Shown: positions 12,496 through 24,900 of the stretch, piece after piece
How positions within the stretch are numbered: the stretch's first letter is position 1
Layout of the letters: every line of letters starts with the position of its first letter
DNA from: Dallia pectoralis
Lineage: Eukaryota; Chordata; Actinopteri; Esociformes; Umbridae
Direction of reading: 5' to 3'
Assembly (NCBI GenBank): GCA_029465975.1
Contig: CM055759.1
Span: 12,034,744 to 12,098,743, forward strand
DNA: 64,000 nt
Notes under the pieces: generated by a model
What the model was told of the DNA's origin: nothing
Seen by the model: only the letters and a program-made list of their open reading frames with translations
Databases searched by the model: none
Position numbers and translations under genes: made by a program

Positions 12496-12510
12496 AAATT
12501 TTTTACAGTG

Positions 12511-13471
12511 TGATTACAGCCAATTATCTCATCGTCTCAGCTACAGAATTATGTATTGACAGCCCATTATAACTGTTCTCATTGGTCCCACAAACTACCA
12601 GATTGAGCCAGAACAAGTGGGAGAAATATTGTTTAAAAAATGTGTCATTCGAATATACTCCTGTTGGCTAGAAATGATCCAATTGCTTAATACTTACTTT
12701 GTAAAATGTTAATGTATCACAATTAACTTTTTAATGGCACTTCTAGCTTACTAATGTATGCAGACAGGGATAGATTAATCTAACCCTTATATAGACATTC
12801 CTATTATTAATATAAAAAAGAAATGACTAGCAAAGGCATAAACGATATTGCCAACCCATCTTCAGTTCTTTTCTCACATTTGTAACAAAATTCAATTTCT
12901 TAACACAAAATCACTAGCATGGAATCATTTAAGTGTGGATTTGTATTGACTGCCAATGATATTTTGGAACATTTGTACTTCGGTGAACACAGCTGCACTT
13001 AAAATGTTAATGAGTAATACTTTGTCAACACTAAAGCATTCTCACATTTTCCAATACCGTATTAATGTATGCGGCACAAGTAATAAGTCGGGGATAAAAT
13101 GCAATGAGTCCATGGTATTTTTTATTCATTTGCCAGTGACTCACCCAGCAGGAGTCTGGAAAACAATTTAAAGTCGCTTCTTGCTACTCAAAAGCCTAAC
13201 ATTCTGTAAAAAAACACCTGCCATACATGTTACCTTGACAAATGTAATCTTTGTAAGCAACTTAATATATCAGCATTTACAGTCATCACATCAATAAAGA
13301 CATAGTTTTACAGTCCTTCAATATTGCTTTAAAAAATTTATGTTTAAGCCTACCATGGAAAATAGAGTGACCAATAAAGTACAGCTGTTTGCAAAAACTA
13401 TAGAACACTAAAGGGTGTACACCACGCATTGACTGCCAACTACATAATGAAGTTACAGAAGCATTGGCACC
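12511..13471. other. intergenic, no recognised feature
   Basis: AT-rich sequence with a few short frames. No exon or repeat was recognised. Confidence 0.6.
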
Positions 13472-13808
13472 TGTAACGTTAGCGCAGAGATTTCAATTAA
13501 ACCAAGTCTTTATTTAAGGACCGGCAGACACAAAACGTGAAACGGCAAAACAACAAACGGAAGATCACACTGATCACAAACCTTCATCGGAAATACTGAA
13601 GTGTCGTAAACACGAAACACACATCCGAACGCTCAACTAAACTAATGACCTGACAATGGTTGACAGAACTGAGGAGAGCTACATACAGGAACTAATTGTT
13701 CAACTGAACACAGTTGCGGAGAAACATAGGTGGATTAGATCGTCCTAGATTTTCTCCCCTTCTCAGCTGGCAACACAAACATAGAGGGACAGATCTCAGA
13801 GTCTTACA
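13472..13808 (-). mobile_element. probable LTR (3' LTR) of a retrotransposon remnant
   Basis: Read on the - strand the segment starts TGTAAGACTC and ends cgttaca, with the TG...CA boundaries expected of an LTR. An aataaa signal (complement of tttatt at 13510-13515) lies near its - strand 3' end. Immediately upstream on the - strand (13809-13825) is a G-rich run, gtgggggggga, which looks like a polypurine tract before a 3' LTR. No matching 5-bp target duplication was found, because the rest of the element is lost or rearranged. A solo LTR with similar starting bases occurs at 57192. Confidence 0.4.
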
Positions 13809-13984
13809 GTATCCCCCCCACGCGCTGCTCCTGAAGCGCCCAAAAGATCCAAAGGGCAGGGAAACTGGTTTCGGGCAGAACGGAGAGACTAGTCTTGGGC
13901 AGGTCAGGCGTACTGGGTTTGGGATGGACAGGCGTGAACAGGCCAGGAGACCACACAGGCGGGCGGAGAAAAGGGCGGAGATAG

Positions 13985-14265
13985 AGAGAGGGACGGAGAC
14001 CGGAGCTCGGACTGACTCTGAGATAGGGACTCAGACGGGATCGAAGACAGGGACTAGGACGGGCTCGGGAACAGGGACTCTGACGGGCTCGGGAACAGGG
14101 ACTCTGACGGGCTCGGAGGCGGGGACTGGCCGGAGGCGGGGACTGGCCGGAGACGGGGACTGGCCGGAGACGGGGACTGGCCGGAGACGGGGACAGGCCG
14201 GAGACGGGGACAGGCCGGAGACGGGGACTGGCTCAGATACGGGGACAGCCTGAGAGACAGGGACA
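13985..14265. repeat. GC-rich minisatellite (24-bp then 17-bp units)
   Basis: Units containing gggactctgacgggctcggg (24 bp) pass into 17-bp units, ggactggccggagacgg. G-rich on the + strand. It adjoins the putative LTR remnant and may derive from its internal region. Open frames on both strands read as low-complexity Gly/Arg/Thr or Pro/Ser strings and are not convincing genes. Confidence 0.9.
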
Positions 14266-14337
14266 GACTCGGGCATGACAGGTGGACCAGAGTCGGGGAG
14301 AACCGGAGGACCAGACTAGGGCATGGCGAGGAAAACC

Positions 14338-14545
14338 GTCTCGGGCTGGACAGACAGACAGGTCTCAGGTCGGACAGACAGACTGGTCTCGGGCAGGACA
14401 GACAGACAGGTCTCGGGTCGGACAGACAGACTGGTCTCGGGTCGGACAGACAGACTGGTCTCGGGCAGGACAGACAGACTGGTCTCGGGTAGAATAGAAA
14501 GACAGGTCTTGGGCAGAATACGTAGACCGGTCTCGGATATGCCCC
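14338..14545. repeat. 24-bp tandem repeat, about 8 copies
   Basis: The unit is acagacagactggtctcggg plus tcgg or cagg. Units alternate slightly between variants. The array ends at a c(n) homopolymer at about 14540-14552. Confidence 0.93.
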
Positions 14546-16365
14546 CCCCCCAAAGAAAAATGGTTCTACCTTCAAGCGGAGGGTGGGCGAGTGATGGGGC
14601 GATGACCTGGCGGCCATTTTGAGCTGCGGAGTGGATGGCAGATGGCCTTACAGTAGAACTCCATTCCATGTAAGTTTCATGAACAAAAGGCATGTCCTGA
14701 TCCTAATGATCCCATTGGCATACATGCTTTTGTTTTTTGGGTCTCACATCCGGTTTTGTTTTTTCTGTAGCACTTAACACTTTTTATTTTAATGTTATCA
14801 ACATATCATCACGTCTTTCATTAGAATCAGCTGTGTTAAGGCAAAAGCTGTGCACCCCTTGGGGTATGATTTAATTTGCATATGAAAAATGTGTTAATTA
14901 ACTGTATAAGGGCTATAGTGTCAGCGGTTTAGTGTGCATTGATAGGATTAGAAAAACAGGGGAATTACCCCGTTTAAGTTCATTTTTGCAGATTTTTTAA
15001 ACAAATCATATGTACAAATGAGGATGGGAAAACAAGAAATAAGTAGAAATAAAGTAGCATTAAACGCTTTGTTGTTAAACCGAAAACAAATAATAAATAA
15101 ATGAGATTTTTTGGGGCCTGTCATATTGGCAAAAAATTGCAAAACTGTGTTTGAAAAATAAGAACCTTTCAGTATTCAAAAGATTTTACTTATATTTTTA
15201 GTAGTAAAGTAGAAAGATAGTATTTATTTAGTGAATAACTACACACTTCAAAAAAGCTAAAGCAAGCTAAAATCTTTTTTTATTCCCTTGTAATGTAACT
15301 AGGGATACTTATCCATCTTTTTCATGGAACATGTTTTAGCCTTTCAATGTAATTAACTCTTTCAGGCTATGGAACGCAATTAATCTAGACTTGTGACAGG
15401 CCAAACTGATCGGCACGGTCCTATTTAAAGGTGCCCTTTGACAAAAACCTTTTGCAAGTGATATTTTTCTTTGCCTTTCTAAACTAGGGTTAAATTCTCC
15501 AAAGAAATTATAAGACTGGTTTTGGGAAACTTTATATTCTGTGCCAAACTGGATATTCAGCAAATCGTCCCATATGTGTCGTAAAACACACACTCTGCAA
15601 AACGTACTTCATGCTACATCTTAAAAAATTGCAAGATCAGCCATCACCCATTCAATATGGAATTATTTTAGACAGGTTTGATATTTAAGCAATGGGTTTT
15701 AAATGATGAGCAATCTTCCCATTATAACAATGGTGTTTAAATGTGACAACATTTCAACAAATTACTATTTGAAGACATTTACATAACAAACAACTGGTGA
15801 TCAATTCGTTCATGTAGACAATTAAGGATTGTTGCATGAATTCACAATTTAAACACAATGAGATTAAAACATTATATATTGTGACTTGCATAATTTTCCC
15901 AATTAACTATGTCTCTTATAGGGTAGACAGAGAAACCAAAGCACCTCCACCTAATATATCAAAAACAAAGACCCAATAAGGATAAGGGTTTAACCTGAAC
16001 TCTGGGTTGACTAACTCTGATCTGTGAAACGTTTGAGTTTCAGAACAGGTGATAACAATTAGTTCAATCAACTCAGAGTTCATTTTGAGTGAAAGTCATG
16101 CATGAGCACATGAAAAAGCCCTTATCATTGGAATGCAGATAACGTGATTCCCCATGTCAACAGGAGACAAAGGGACTCAAACCTCCTACTTCTCTCCAGT
16201 GGAGTTAGAAATATTAATGAGTGCCTATACAGAACATGAGTATATATTCAAGAAAAAAGCCATATAGTCACAGCAGCGAAATTCACATGGTGTGGTAGAT
16301 AATAGATAACTCAGATAATAGATAACTCATGTTTAACTTGAGTGTTCCCCTTATTTAACATGTAT

Positions 16366-16368
<3 letters not shown>
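14546..16368. other. intergenic, no recognised gene
   Basis: AT-rich sequence. At about 15990-16110 there is a loose inverted pair around actctgggttgactaactc and caatcaactcagagtt, suggesting an old MITE-like fragment whose ends I cannot fix. Otherwise nothing was recognised. Confidence 0.5.

Positions 16369-16407
<39 letters not shown>
16369..16407. repeat. (AT)n microsatellite
   Basis: Perfect alternating AT run of about 39 bp. Confidence 0.97.
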
Positions 16408-16408
<1 letters not shown>

Positions 16409-16678
16409 TGCATATATATAAACTGTATATATTTGTGTGTGTGAACGTGCATGTTTAATATGTATTCAAGTGCCACCCAAAAGGCAAAAGAATTACTAGG
16501 CAACAGCAAGAAATAAACATAAAAATATACTTCAAACAGGTAAGCTACCATTTTATCACAAGAAATTGTGAGCTTCCCTACCTTATTAAACAGCGTTTAG
16601 TCACTATACATTGAGCATTTTTGTAGTTAGAGCAAATAAAAGTAAATATTCAAGCCATACCAACACTGCCTGAATGTA

Positions 16679-17563
16679 CAGTTTTTCTCAATTGCTAAAA
16701 CACTACACCCTATTGTCTGAACCAAATTCTCAGGTGCCTGAACCCACTGACTGAATCAATCACTCTTTTGGCAAAACCATAAGCACTTTTCACCTGTTTA
16801 GACACAACTTGTCAACACATTTTCATTGTGATGCACCCGTGCTGCATAATGGTGAGCACAGGTGACAAAAGTCAAACACAACTAAAGCACAGTTGTCACC
16901 ACTTGAACACAACAACTCAAAATTGATCACACTTGTGACTAATGATGTGAGGGAACATATACAGTAAGCCAGTTCAGAGAGCACTGGTTTGTGAGACCCT
17001 ACAATGGATAGAAATCTGAGAGGAAGAGTGAGAGTAGGTCGATGTGGTCAGCGAAGACAAAGAACAGTTATATCTGATGAAATCAGAGCTACTGTGATTG
17101 ACCATGTTCCTGTTCATGGTATGAGCATTAGGGAGGCTGGACAAAGGGTACAACCAAACATCAGTAGATTCACTGTGTCCAGCATAATCCGAGTGCTACG
17201 TGTAAATGCACAATATTTCTGTTCTGTCTAAATGCACAGGTTTTTTTGTTTTGCAACATGCATTTAGCCTACAGTGAACAATTTATTTCTCCAGCTTCAT
17301 GTCCTGAGCATTGTGTTTTCTATTTTTCTACGTAGTGTTTAGTGACTGCTCACTAGTGTTTTTAATTTTGATTGACTCGGGGCACGATTTGACAACATAG
17401 TTCAGTTTTGAGCACAGATTGAACTGTTTTGAGGTGAAAGTTTGGTTTTGCAAGAAGAGTCTGAGGTTTTGTGAATGTAGCTTGAAAATTGGGTTTTGTG
17501 TTCACAGTTTAGAGAAAAGGAGAGCAAAGGAGAGAAATGTGTCTTAGCAATCGAGAAAAACTG
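16679..17563 (+). mobile_element. internally deleted Tc1/IS630-type transposon
   Basis: The element begins cagtttttctcaattgctaa at 16679 and ends ttagcaatcgagaaaaactg at 17563. These are inverted repeats of about 24 bp with two mismatches. It is flanked by TA on each side (16677-16678 and 17564-17565), the target duplication of Tc1/mariner elements. At 885 bp it is shorter than an autonomous member, and its transposase frame stops after the N-terminal domain. Confidence 0.85.
17004..17231 (+). pseudogene. truncated Tc1/IS630-type transposase (N-terminal domain)
   Basis: A 75-codon frame starts at an ATG inside the element. It has a basic N-terminus (GRVRVGRCGQRRQR) and a helix-turn-helix-like stretch, DEIRATVIDHVPVHGMSIRE followed by AGQRVQPNISRFTVSSIIRV. 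This fits the DNA-binding domain of a Tc1/IS630 transposase. The catalytic DDE region is missing, apparently by internal deletion, so the product could bind DNA at most. Whether it is expressed is unknown. Confidence 0.65.
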
Positions 17564-17710
17564 TAATATTATCTATTTGAAAGTGAAACTATAGTCTACT
17601 TTTGACCCTTTTCCTGTTTGCAGAGCAATTCGTTCAGCCTGTCATAATTTTGCTGATTTTGTGATCAATGCATCTGCTAGTCGCACAGACTCTTTGGCAT
17701 CTTGGGAACT

Positions 17711-18058
17711 TTGTTAATAGCCCAAGGTTGCTCTTAAAACTCAAATATCAACTGCAAATGGTCAGACCTGGTTTATAGCTGACACATATGTACTGCAAAC
17801 TGCAGCTGCGTTTGTAATTGTGATTAAGTTACCTCAAAATAATTTTTGAAAATCTCAAGCAAACGTGATATTTATTTCTTACACTTTCCATGGTAAATAT
17901 TACTCAGAAAGTCTTTGTAGTACGCTGCATCTTGTGTCAACCTAATTGCCAGCCTATTCTTTTTATAAAAAAAGAAAAACATACACACATATATAAACCA
18001 GGTCTGACCATTTGCAGTTGATATTTGAGTTTTAAGAGCAACCTTAGGCTATTAACAA
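17711..18058. mobile_element. foldback element with 66-bp inverted arms
   Basis: The arms at 17711-17776 and 17993-18058 are near-perfect inverted repeats (one mismatch seen over 66 bp: cccaagg versus cctaagg) around a 216-bp centre. The element has no coding frame and looks like a MITE or foldback element. I could not identify a clear target duplication; the right arm runs into an AT microsatellite. It lies about 600 bp upstream of the gsg1l2 start codon. Confidence 0.8.

Positions 18059-18063
<5 letters not shown>

Positions 18064-18099
<36 letters not shown>
18064..18099. repeat. (AT)n microsatellite
   Basis: Alternating AT run of 36 bp next to the foldback element. Confidence 0.97.
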
Positions 18100-18104
<5 letters not shown>

Positions 18105-18219
18105 TATCTAATTCAAATGATCAATGGGAAATACAATAGGAAATATGCAACAGTGGGAAATGAGTTATTTGACATGTGGAAATTCCTTCGACAGCATAAA
18201 TTAAGAAATTGGTTGGGAG

Positions 18220-18472
18220 TGAGTGAGTGACAAAGTGAGAGAGCAAGAGAGAGAGAGAAAGAGAGAGGAACAGAGAGATAGAGGGAGTGAGAGAAAGAAC
18301 AGACAGAAAGAGAGGGAGAACAGAGAGAGAGAGGGAGAACAGAGAGAGAGAACAGAGAGAAAAAGAGAGGAGGGAAAGAGAAAGAGGGAACAGACGAGAG
18401 AGAGAAGAGAAAGAGAGAGAACGTGAGAGAGAAGAGAGATAGAAGAGAGATATAGAGAAAGAGAGAGAGTCG
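18220..18472. repeat. GA-rich polypurine tract upstream of gsg1l2
   Basis: About 250 bp almost entirely of g and a on the + strand (gagaga with gaac interruptions). It ends about 190 bp before the start codon, so it probably lies in the promoter or 5'UTR. Such tracts can form H-DNA and may bind GAGA-type factors (inference). Confidence 0.9.
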
Positions 18473-18663
18473 GGGAGGGCTTCAAGGTGAATATGTGCCT
18501 CTCAAAAGAGCATACCGGCAAGACTAGCAGGATCCTTGCATAGTTGAAATTGCCCGCGGATATTAACGGAAAACTGGATAAATGTTGCATGGTCGGAGAA
18601 GTCGCCAAATAGGATAGTGTGTAATAGTGGAATTTAACGTGTGTTTTATACTCCATCGTCGTT

Positions 18664-18967
18664 ATGGGGGGGATCGACCGCAGGAGGAGAGTATCTCTGG
18701 CTCTTACATTGAACTTCCTCGCTCTGATTCTTGCCGTGTCCGCGTTAACGACCAGCTACTGGTGCGAGGGGACGCGGAAAGTGGCCAAACCGTATTGCAC
18801 CGGACCGGTCACCACCAGACAGTCATTCTGTATCAGGTTTAACAGCTCAAACATTAATGATAGCAGACTCGTCCAGTACATCTGGGAGACCGGCGAGGAC
18901 AAGTATCTCATGAGGAAATTTCACACCGGGATCTGGTTTTCATGCGAGGACAACGTCAATATGACTG
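18664..18967 (+). CDS. gsg1l2: gsg1l2 coding exon 1
   Basis: Encodes residues 1-101 plus one base: the N-terminus with arginines 6-9, TM1, and most of the first extracellular loop, including YWCEGT (32-37) and WETG (74-77). The ATG at 18664 is the natural start because it directly precedes the basic stretch and TM1 as in family members. The donor is act g/gtaaga (phase 1). NSS, NDS and NMT sequons suggest glycosylation of the loop. Confidence 0.85.
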
Positions 18968-21900
18968 GTAAGAAAGAGAGAAACAACTTTTACTTGGCGT
19001 GACGCACATGTGTAGTTATGAAAGTTGTAATCCAGTGGGCACTGACACACACTGTCATATAAACGTGTTGGCATGTGCGCAAATTCGTTGACGTACTCAG
19101 TGATGTTATTTATTAACCTGGATATATGTGTGTATACGTTCATCCATATTGTGCCGTTTGTAAAATGTTGCACGTTAAATAATCATTCTCAGTTTTTGCA
19201 CATTTTGCGTTGCCAAATAATGCACTGAAAGTGTCAAAGGACATATTCTTCAAACATTTAGACAGGAATGAATGTCCATTTATGCATTAGCTTTTCCAAG
19301 AGTAATGTTCTGATAATTTATTGTATAATATAAGTGTTAAATGTAAGTCTTACATCAAAATGTTATACCTAAACGTAAATGCTAAATGTAAACGTTAAAT
19401 GTAAATGCTAAATGTTAAACCTAAATGTAAGAGTTAAATCTAAATATAAGACTTGGATACCTAGTATTACAGACACTACGGTAATTGGCCATACCACAGT
19501 AATGTCTGTCTCATACATTTCACTTAATTGAATATACATTGCAGGCACAATAATCTATTTCATCTTTAATACTAGAATTGCATGCTAAAATCTAATACGA
19601 CTACCAACATGTCTGTAGTCATTCGGCCAGCTATGTGGTGGTTTCCAAATTAGTCGTTGTGCCTGGTGTAGGTGTAGATCTGTCCTGAAGAGTCGCCCTA
19701 ACACAAGCTGCTACCTTGTATTTATTATCTGGGCTAATTCAACAGGACTTGCCATTTTGAGACAACTGCCTGATGTGTCTGAGTGGAATCTCTATGGGAG
19801 ACACTGACCTAACACACTGAGGCACCCCAAACAGCACCCCATAGATCCTTTATGTAAATCTGATATGCTACTTTATGTTATTGGAAATTGCAATGCGGAC
19901 TCTATGAATGCGGAAATAATAGGTAATTACTTATGCCAAAAATGCATTAACCTGTGTTACAATGTCACGTTATACACATTTACAGAAAATATGATATGTA
20001 AATAATGTTATGCTTAATATTAGGTATCACAGAACTTGAGTTAAGGTTAGTGACAAGTGATAAGTAGGCTTTTGATGCAAATATGTGTGCATCGGGAAGA
20101 GTTGCTTACCATTCAACAGGAAGCCCTTAGCTTTTATCCCATACATACACATCACACTAACATTGTTGGTTCTTGTTATTTTATGTCCTATGAGTAAATA
20201 TTTTCATGTTGAAAGAAACACCAATTTATGGCAGGCTTATAAAATATTAAGGCATATAATATTATGCAAAAATTAAGAGAACAAGCTAATAAAATCTTAA
20301 TATTGTTACCATTACACTTGAAATGAAACACTAGATTAAATGTATCTACTGGCTACTGAGAACTCTATTTAGCTTGGTTTTGTGAGACCTTGTTCAGGGA
20401 TGCAAATAAAAGTGCACATCCATGTAACAATACACACATTTTAAACCTCTAATGTTAGAGGGGTTGATTGTATTGTGTTTGATTGTGTGATGTTCTATTT
20501 CAGGAGAAAACTGCAGAAGTTTCATTTACGTTGCACCCTCCAATGAAAGAGGTATGCTTTGTCTATTATCATTTTATTTTTCAGTTTTCTATGATGATTT
20601 TTTTATTCTTCGATTTCAGAAAGGATCTGTTTTAGTCGATATTTGAGTTTGTCTCATGACACCACATTGTCTTTTTTAGGATGATTGTCACTTAACTCTG
20701 GTAAATGATGTGCCTTGCCATAAAGATATGGCATTTTTAAAACTACACTGTGTTGTCTTGGGGTGAAATTACAGTAATCAATTATATACACATATGCTTG
20801 GTCAAACATAGTATGTCAGATGCCACTGGCCTGAATGTTGGCAGACCACAAAGACAGCAATCGGAAAACAAAAAGCACCTACTCTTGGTCTTGAAACAGG
20901 GAATCAGGTCCAGGTATTTGAGACCCCTACCAGGTCCAGCTATACAGTACATAGTCCTTGACTAATGAGTTAGGCAGCTATAGTTAGAAACCTGATATAG
21001 TACACAGGGGATGACTACCTGTCATACATCTACGGTCTGTGAGAGCCAGAAACCTGCTTGTTTGTAGGTGACCAAATACTTATTTTCCACCATAATTTGC
21101 ATATATGAAAATTATATGAAAATTACTCTATCATCTTTTTAAGTGGGAGAACTTGCACAGTTGGTGGCTGACTAAATACTTTTTTGCCCCACTGTATATA
21201 TGTCTATATCCTGCGACTCCCAATATTACAGTGTCTGACCATGCCACAGTGCTGTCTGTATTGTCCCTGACCCAGAATAGCACCAAACAGACAGTTAAAT
21301 AAGTTATCAACAGAGCAACCAGAAACTGCAGGAATGTACTGTAGTTCTTGACTATGTCTTGCCATAACAAATACACTGATGTGCCTTACGGGGGCGCTAA
21401 AGTGATCAACTCCACACACAGTAGGTTTCGCTCAATATCTCAAAACATTTGGCTGTATTTTGACAACTTCAGGGAATGATGCATCTTGCCATATATACCT
21501 GCCGTTTTTTAAATGACATTGAATGGCCCAGAGAAAACATGCAGCAGTTATGAGGATGGGAAATGGATTGTTGCCTCCAGTTCACAATTCCAGTTATCTC
21601 TAAGGTATGGAATTGCAAGTCTGGCACAAAAGGTGCATTTTGGGGCCAGTCAATAAGCAGGAAAAACTGTCAGGTATATTGTTCTCTGGAGATTATAGGT
21701 ATCCATGGAATGACCTGGATGAGTCAGCGCTAAGGTCTCTAACAGAATTTAATACATTAAGAAATGCAGTGAAGTGCTAGGAACCGAAAAAAGGTGTTTA
21801 GAGTCATTTGTTTCTGTCGTGCTCACATCAAATAACACATCTAATTTAGTTAATAGATCCTGAGGAGTAGTTGATTAGTAGTTACAAGTACGTTATCCTG

Positions 21901-24900
21901 ACTGTAGTTGCCTGTGTAAATCCAGCAGAGGGAATTTGGTCTCTGTATTTCCATCAAATCTTCCTGAAAGAGGATGTGAGGATAGCCCAGAGGGGCGAAG
22001 ATAAAGTGATGGGGTTTCTCACTCAGCCCTTTATCGGTCAGGCATACATTTTTTTTACTTCCTCTGTGGTGATTGGGCACATTCTTTATGGGTTATGTGT
22101 CAAATTCATCACCACACAAAAGCATGTTACACACACACCTCATCTCAATGACTAGTAGATTCCCATATAAATGTGTAAAAGCCTTCCAACAGCACATGAC
22201 CAGATACACACTAACTGGATTTCAATATTGCTATGACATTATGAATGAAAGAATGAAATGGAAAACAATTGACAGAGACCTGAAAAGGACAGCAGTTCAG
22301 TTGTCCATTCACCTATTCCATTACCCTTTGCATCACTGAGATGTCATTACAGCTGCGGCGTAAGAAGAGCTAAATTGATATTGAATCCATCCAGAATTAC
22401 CATCTCTGTACGTAGGGTAACCAGACATATGTCCAAATGACCTTTATTTTATTAAATATACTCAATTGGAGTTCTGACTACAATAAGTCCATACTTTTCT
22501 CTAGGTCAAACATATGTCTCCTTGATTAGGAATGTGAAAGAAACACATACTTGATAACAATAGCCTTCCCAGCTGCGGTTTTAGAGAATATCCAATAGGT
22601 GGTAGGCTTACTGTAATACCACCCATAACAGCCTGGTGAATATCCAATAGGTGGTAGGCTTACTATAATACCACCCATAACAGCCTGGTGAATATCCAAT
22701 AGATGGTAGGCTTACTGTAATACCACCCTTAACAGACACTGGTGAATATCCAATAGGTGGTAGGCTTACTATAGTAACACCCATAACAGCCTGGTGAATA
22801 TCCAATAGGTGGTAGGCTTACTATAATACCACCCATAACAGCCACTGGTGAATATCCAATAGGTGGTAGGCTTACTATAATACCACCTATAACAGACTGT
22901 TGAATATCCAATAGGTGGTAGGCTTACTGCAATACCACCCAGAACAACCACTGGAGAATATCCAATAAGTGGTAGGCTTACTGTAATATTACCCATAACA
23001 GCCACTGGATAATATCCAATACGTGGTAGGCTTACTGTAATACCACCCATAACAGCCTGGTGAATATCCAATAGGTGGTAGGCTTACTATAATACCACCC
23101 ATAACAGCCACTGGAGAATATCCAATAGATGGTAGGCTTACTATAATACCATCCATAACAGCCACTGGAGAATATCCAATAGGTGGTAGGCTTACTGTAA
23201 TATTACCCATAACAGCCACTGGAGAATATCCAATAGGTGGTAGTCTTACTATAATACCACCCATAACAGCCACTGGAGAATATCCAATAGGTGGTAGGCT
23301 TACTGTAATACCACCCATAACAGACACTGGTGAATATCTAATAGGTGGTAGGCTTACTATAATACCACCCATAACAGCCACTGGAGAATATCCAATAGGT
23401 GGTAGGCTTACTGTAATACCACCCATAACAGCCACTGGTGAATATCCAATAGGTGGTAGGCTTACTATAATACCAACCATAACAGCCACTGGAGAATATC
23501 CAATAGGTGGTAGGCTTACTATAATACCAACCATAACAGCCACTGGTGAATATCCAATAAGTGGTAGGCTTACTGTAATACCACCCATAACAGCCACTGG
23601 TGAATATCCAATAGATGGTAGGCTTACTATAATACCACCCATAACTGCCACTGGAGAATATCCAATAGGTGGTAGGCTTACTATAATACCACCCATAATA
23701 GCCACTGGTGAATATCCAATAGGTGGTAGGCTTACTATAATACCACCCATAACAGCCACTGGTGAATATCCAATAGGTGGTAGGCTTACTGTAATACCAC
23801 CCATAACAGCCTGGTGAATATCCAATAGGTGGTAGGCTTACTATAATACCACCCATAACAGCCTGGTGAATATCCAATTGATGGTAGGCTTACTATAATA
23901 CCACCCATAACAGCCTGGTGAATATCCAATAGGTGGTAGGCTTACTATAATACCACCCATAACAGCCTGGTGAATATCCAATAGGTGGTAGGCTTACTAT
24001 AATACCACCCATAACAGCCACTGGTGAATATCCAATAGTTGGTAGGCTTACTATAATACCACCCATAACAGCCACTGGAGAATATCCAATAGGTGGTAGG
24101 CTTACTGTAATACCACCCATAACAGCCACTGGTGAATATCCAATAGGTGGTAGGCTTACGGTAATACTACCCATAACAGCCACTGGTGAATATCCAATAG
24201 GTGGTAGGCTTACTATAATACCACCCATAACAGCCACTGGTGAATATCCAATAGGTGGTAGGCTTACTATAATACCACCCATAACAGCCACTGGTGAATA
24301 TCCAATAGGTGGTAGGCTTACTATAATACCACCCATAACAGCCACTGGTGAATATCCAATAGGTGGTAGGCTTACTGTAATACCACCCATAACAGCCACT
24401 GGTGAATATCCAATAGGTGGTAGGCTTACTATAATACCACCCATAACAGCCACTGGAGAATATCCAATAGATGGTAGGCTTACTATAATACCACCCATAA
24501 CAGCCACTGGAGAATATCCAATAGGTGGTAGGCTTACTATAATACCACCCATAACAGCCACTGGAGAATATCCAATAGGTGGTAGGCTTACTGTAATACC
24601 ACCCATAACAGACACTGGTGAATATCCAATAGATGGTAGGCTTACTATAATACCACCCATAACAGCCACTGGAGAATATCCAATAGGTGGTAGGCTTACT
24701 ATAATACCACCCATAACAGCCACTGGTGAATATCCAATAGATGGTAGGCTTACTATAATACCACCCATAACAGCCACTGGTGAATATCCAATAGGTGGTA
24801 GGCTTACTATAATACCACCCATAACAGCCACTGGATAATATCCAGTAGGTGGTAGGCTTACTATAATACCACCCATAACAGACACTGGTGAATATCCAAT

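Larger units (their letters stand above)
9066..12510 (+). mobile_element. CMC/EnSpm-like DNA transposon, 3.4 kb
   Basis: The element starts CACTGTAAAAAATT at 9066 and ends aattttttacagtg at 12510, so its termini are inverted and begin with CACTG as in CACTA/EnSpm-type elements. The dinucleotide tg flanks both sides, which fits a 2-bp target duplication. Both ends are rich in tactgtaa/ttacagta motifs. Inside are a 42-bp minisatellite (9700-10790), zinc-finger-like remnants (10896-11260) and an exon pair reading TLEFIQRQFIDINP (11546-11843). In the teleost sequences I know, such motifs belong to proteins carried by EnSpm-type elements. No transposase catalytic domain was seen, so it is probably non-autonomous. 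Confidence 0.7.

Noticed and set aside
9066..12510. A host zinc-finger gene
   Set aside because: The zinc-finger-like frames lie within transposon termini, are interrupted, and match element-associated motifs.
18627..18842. 71-codon + frame overlapping gsg1l2 exon 1
   Set aside because: Out-of-frame shadow; the 18664 frame carries the family motifs and joins to the later exons.
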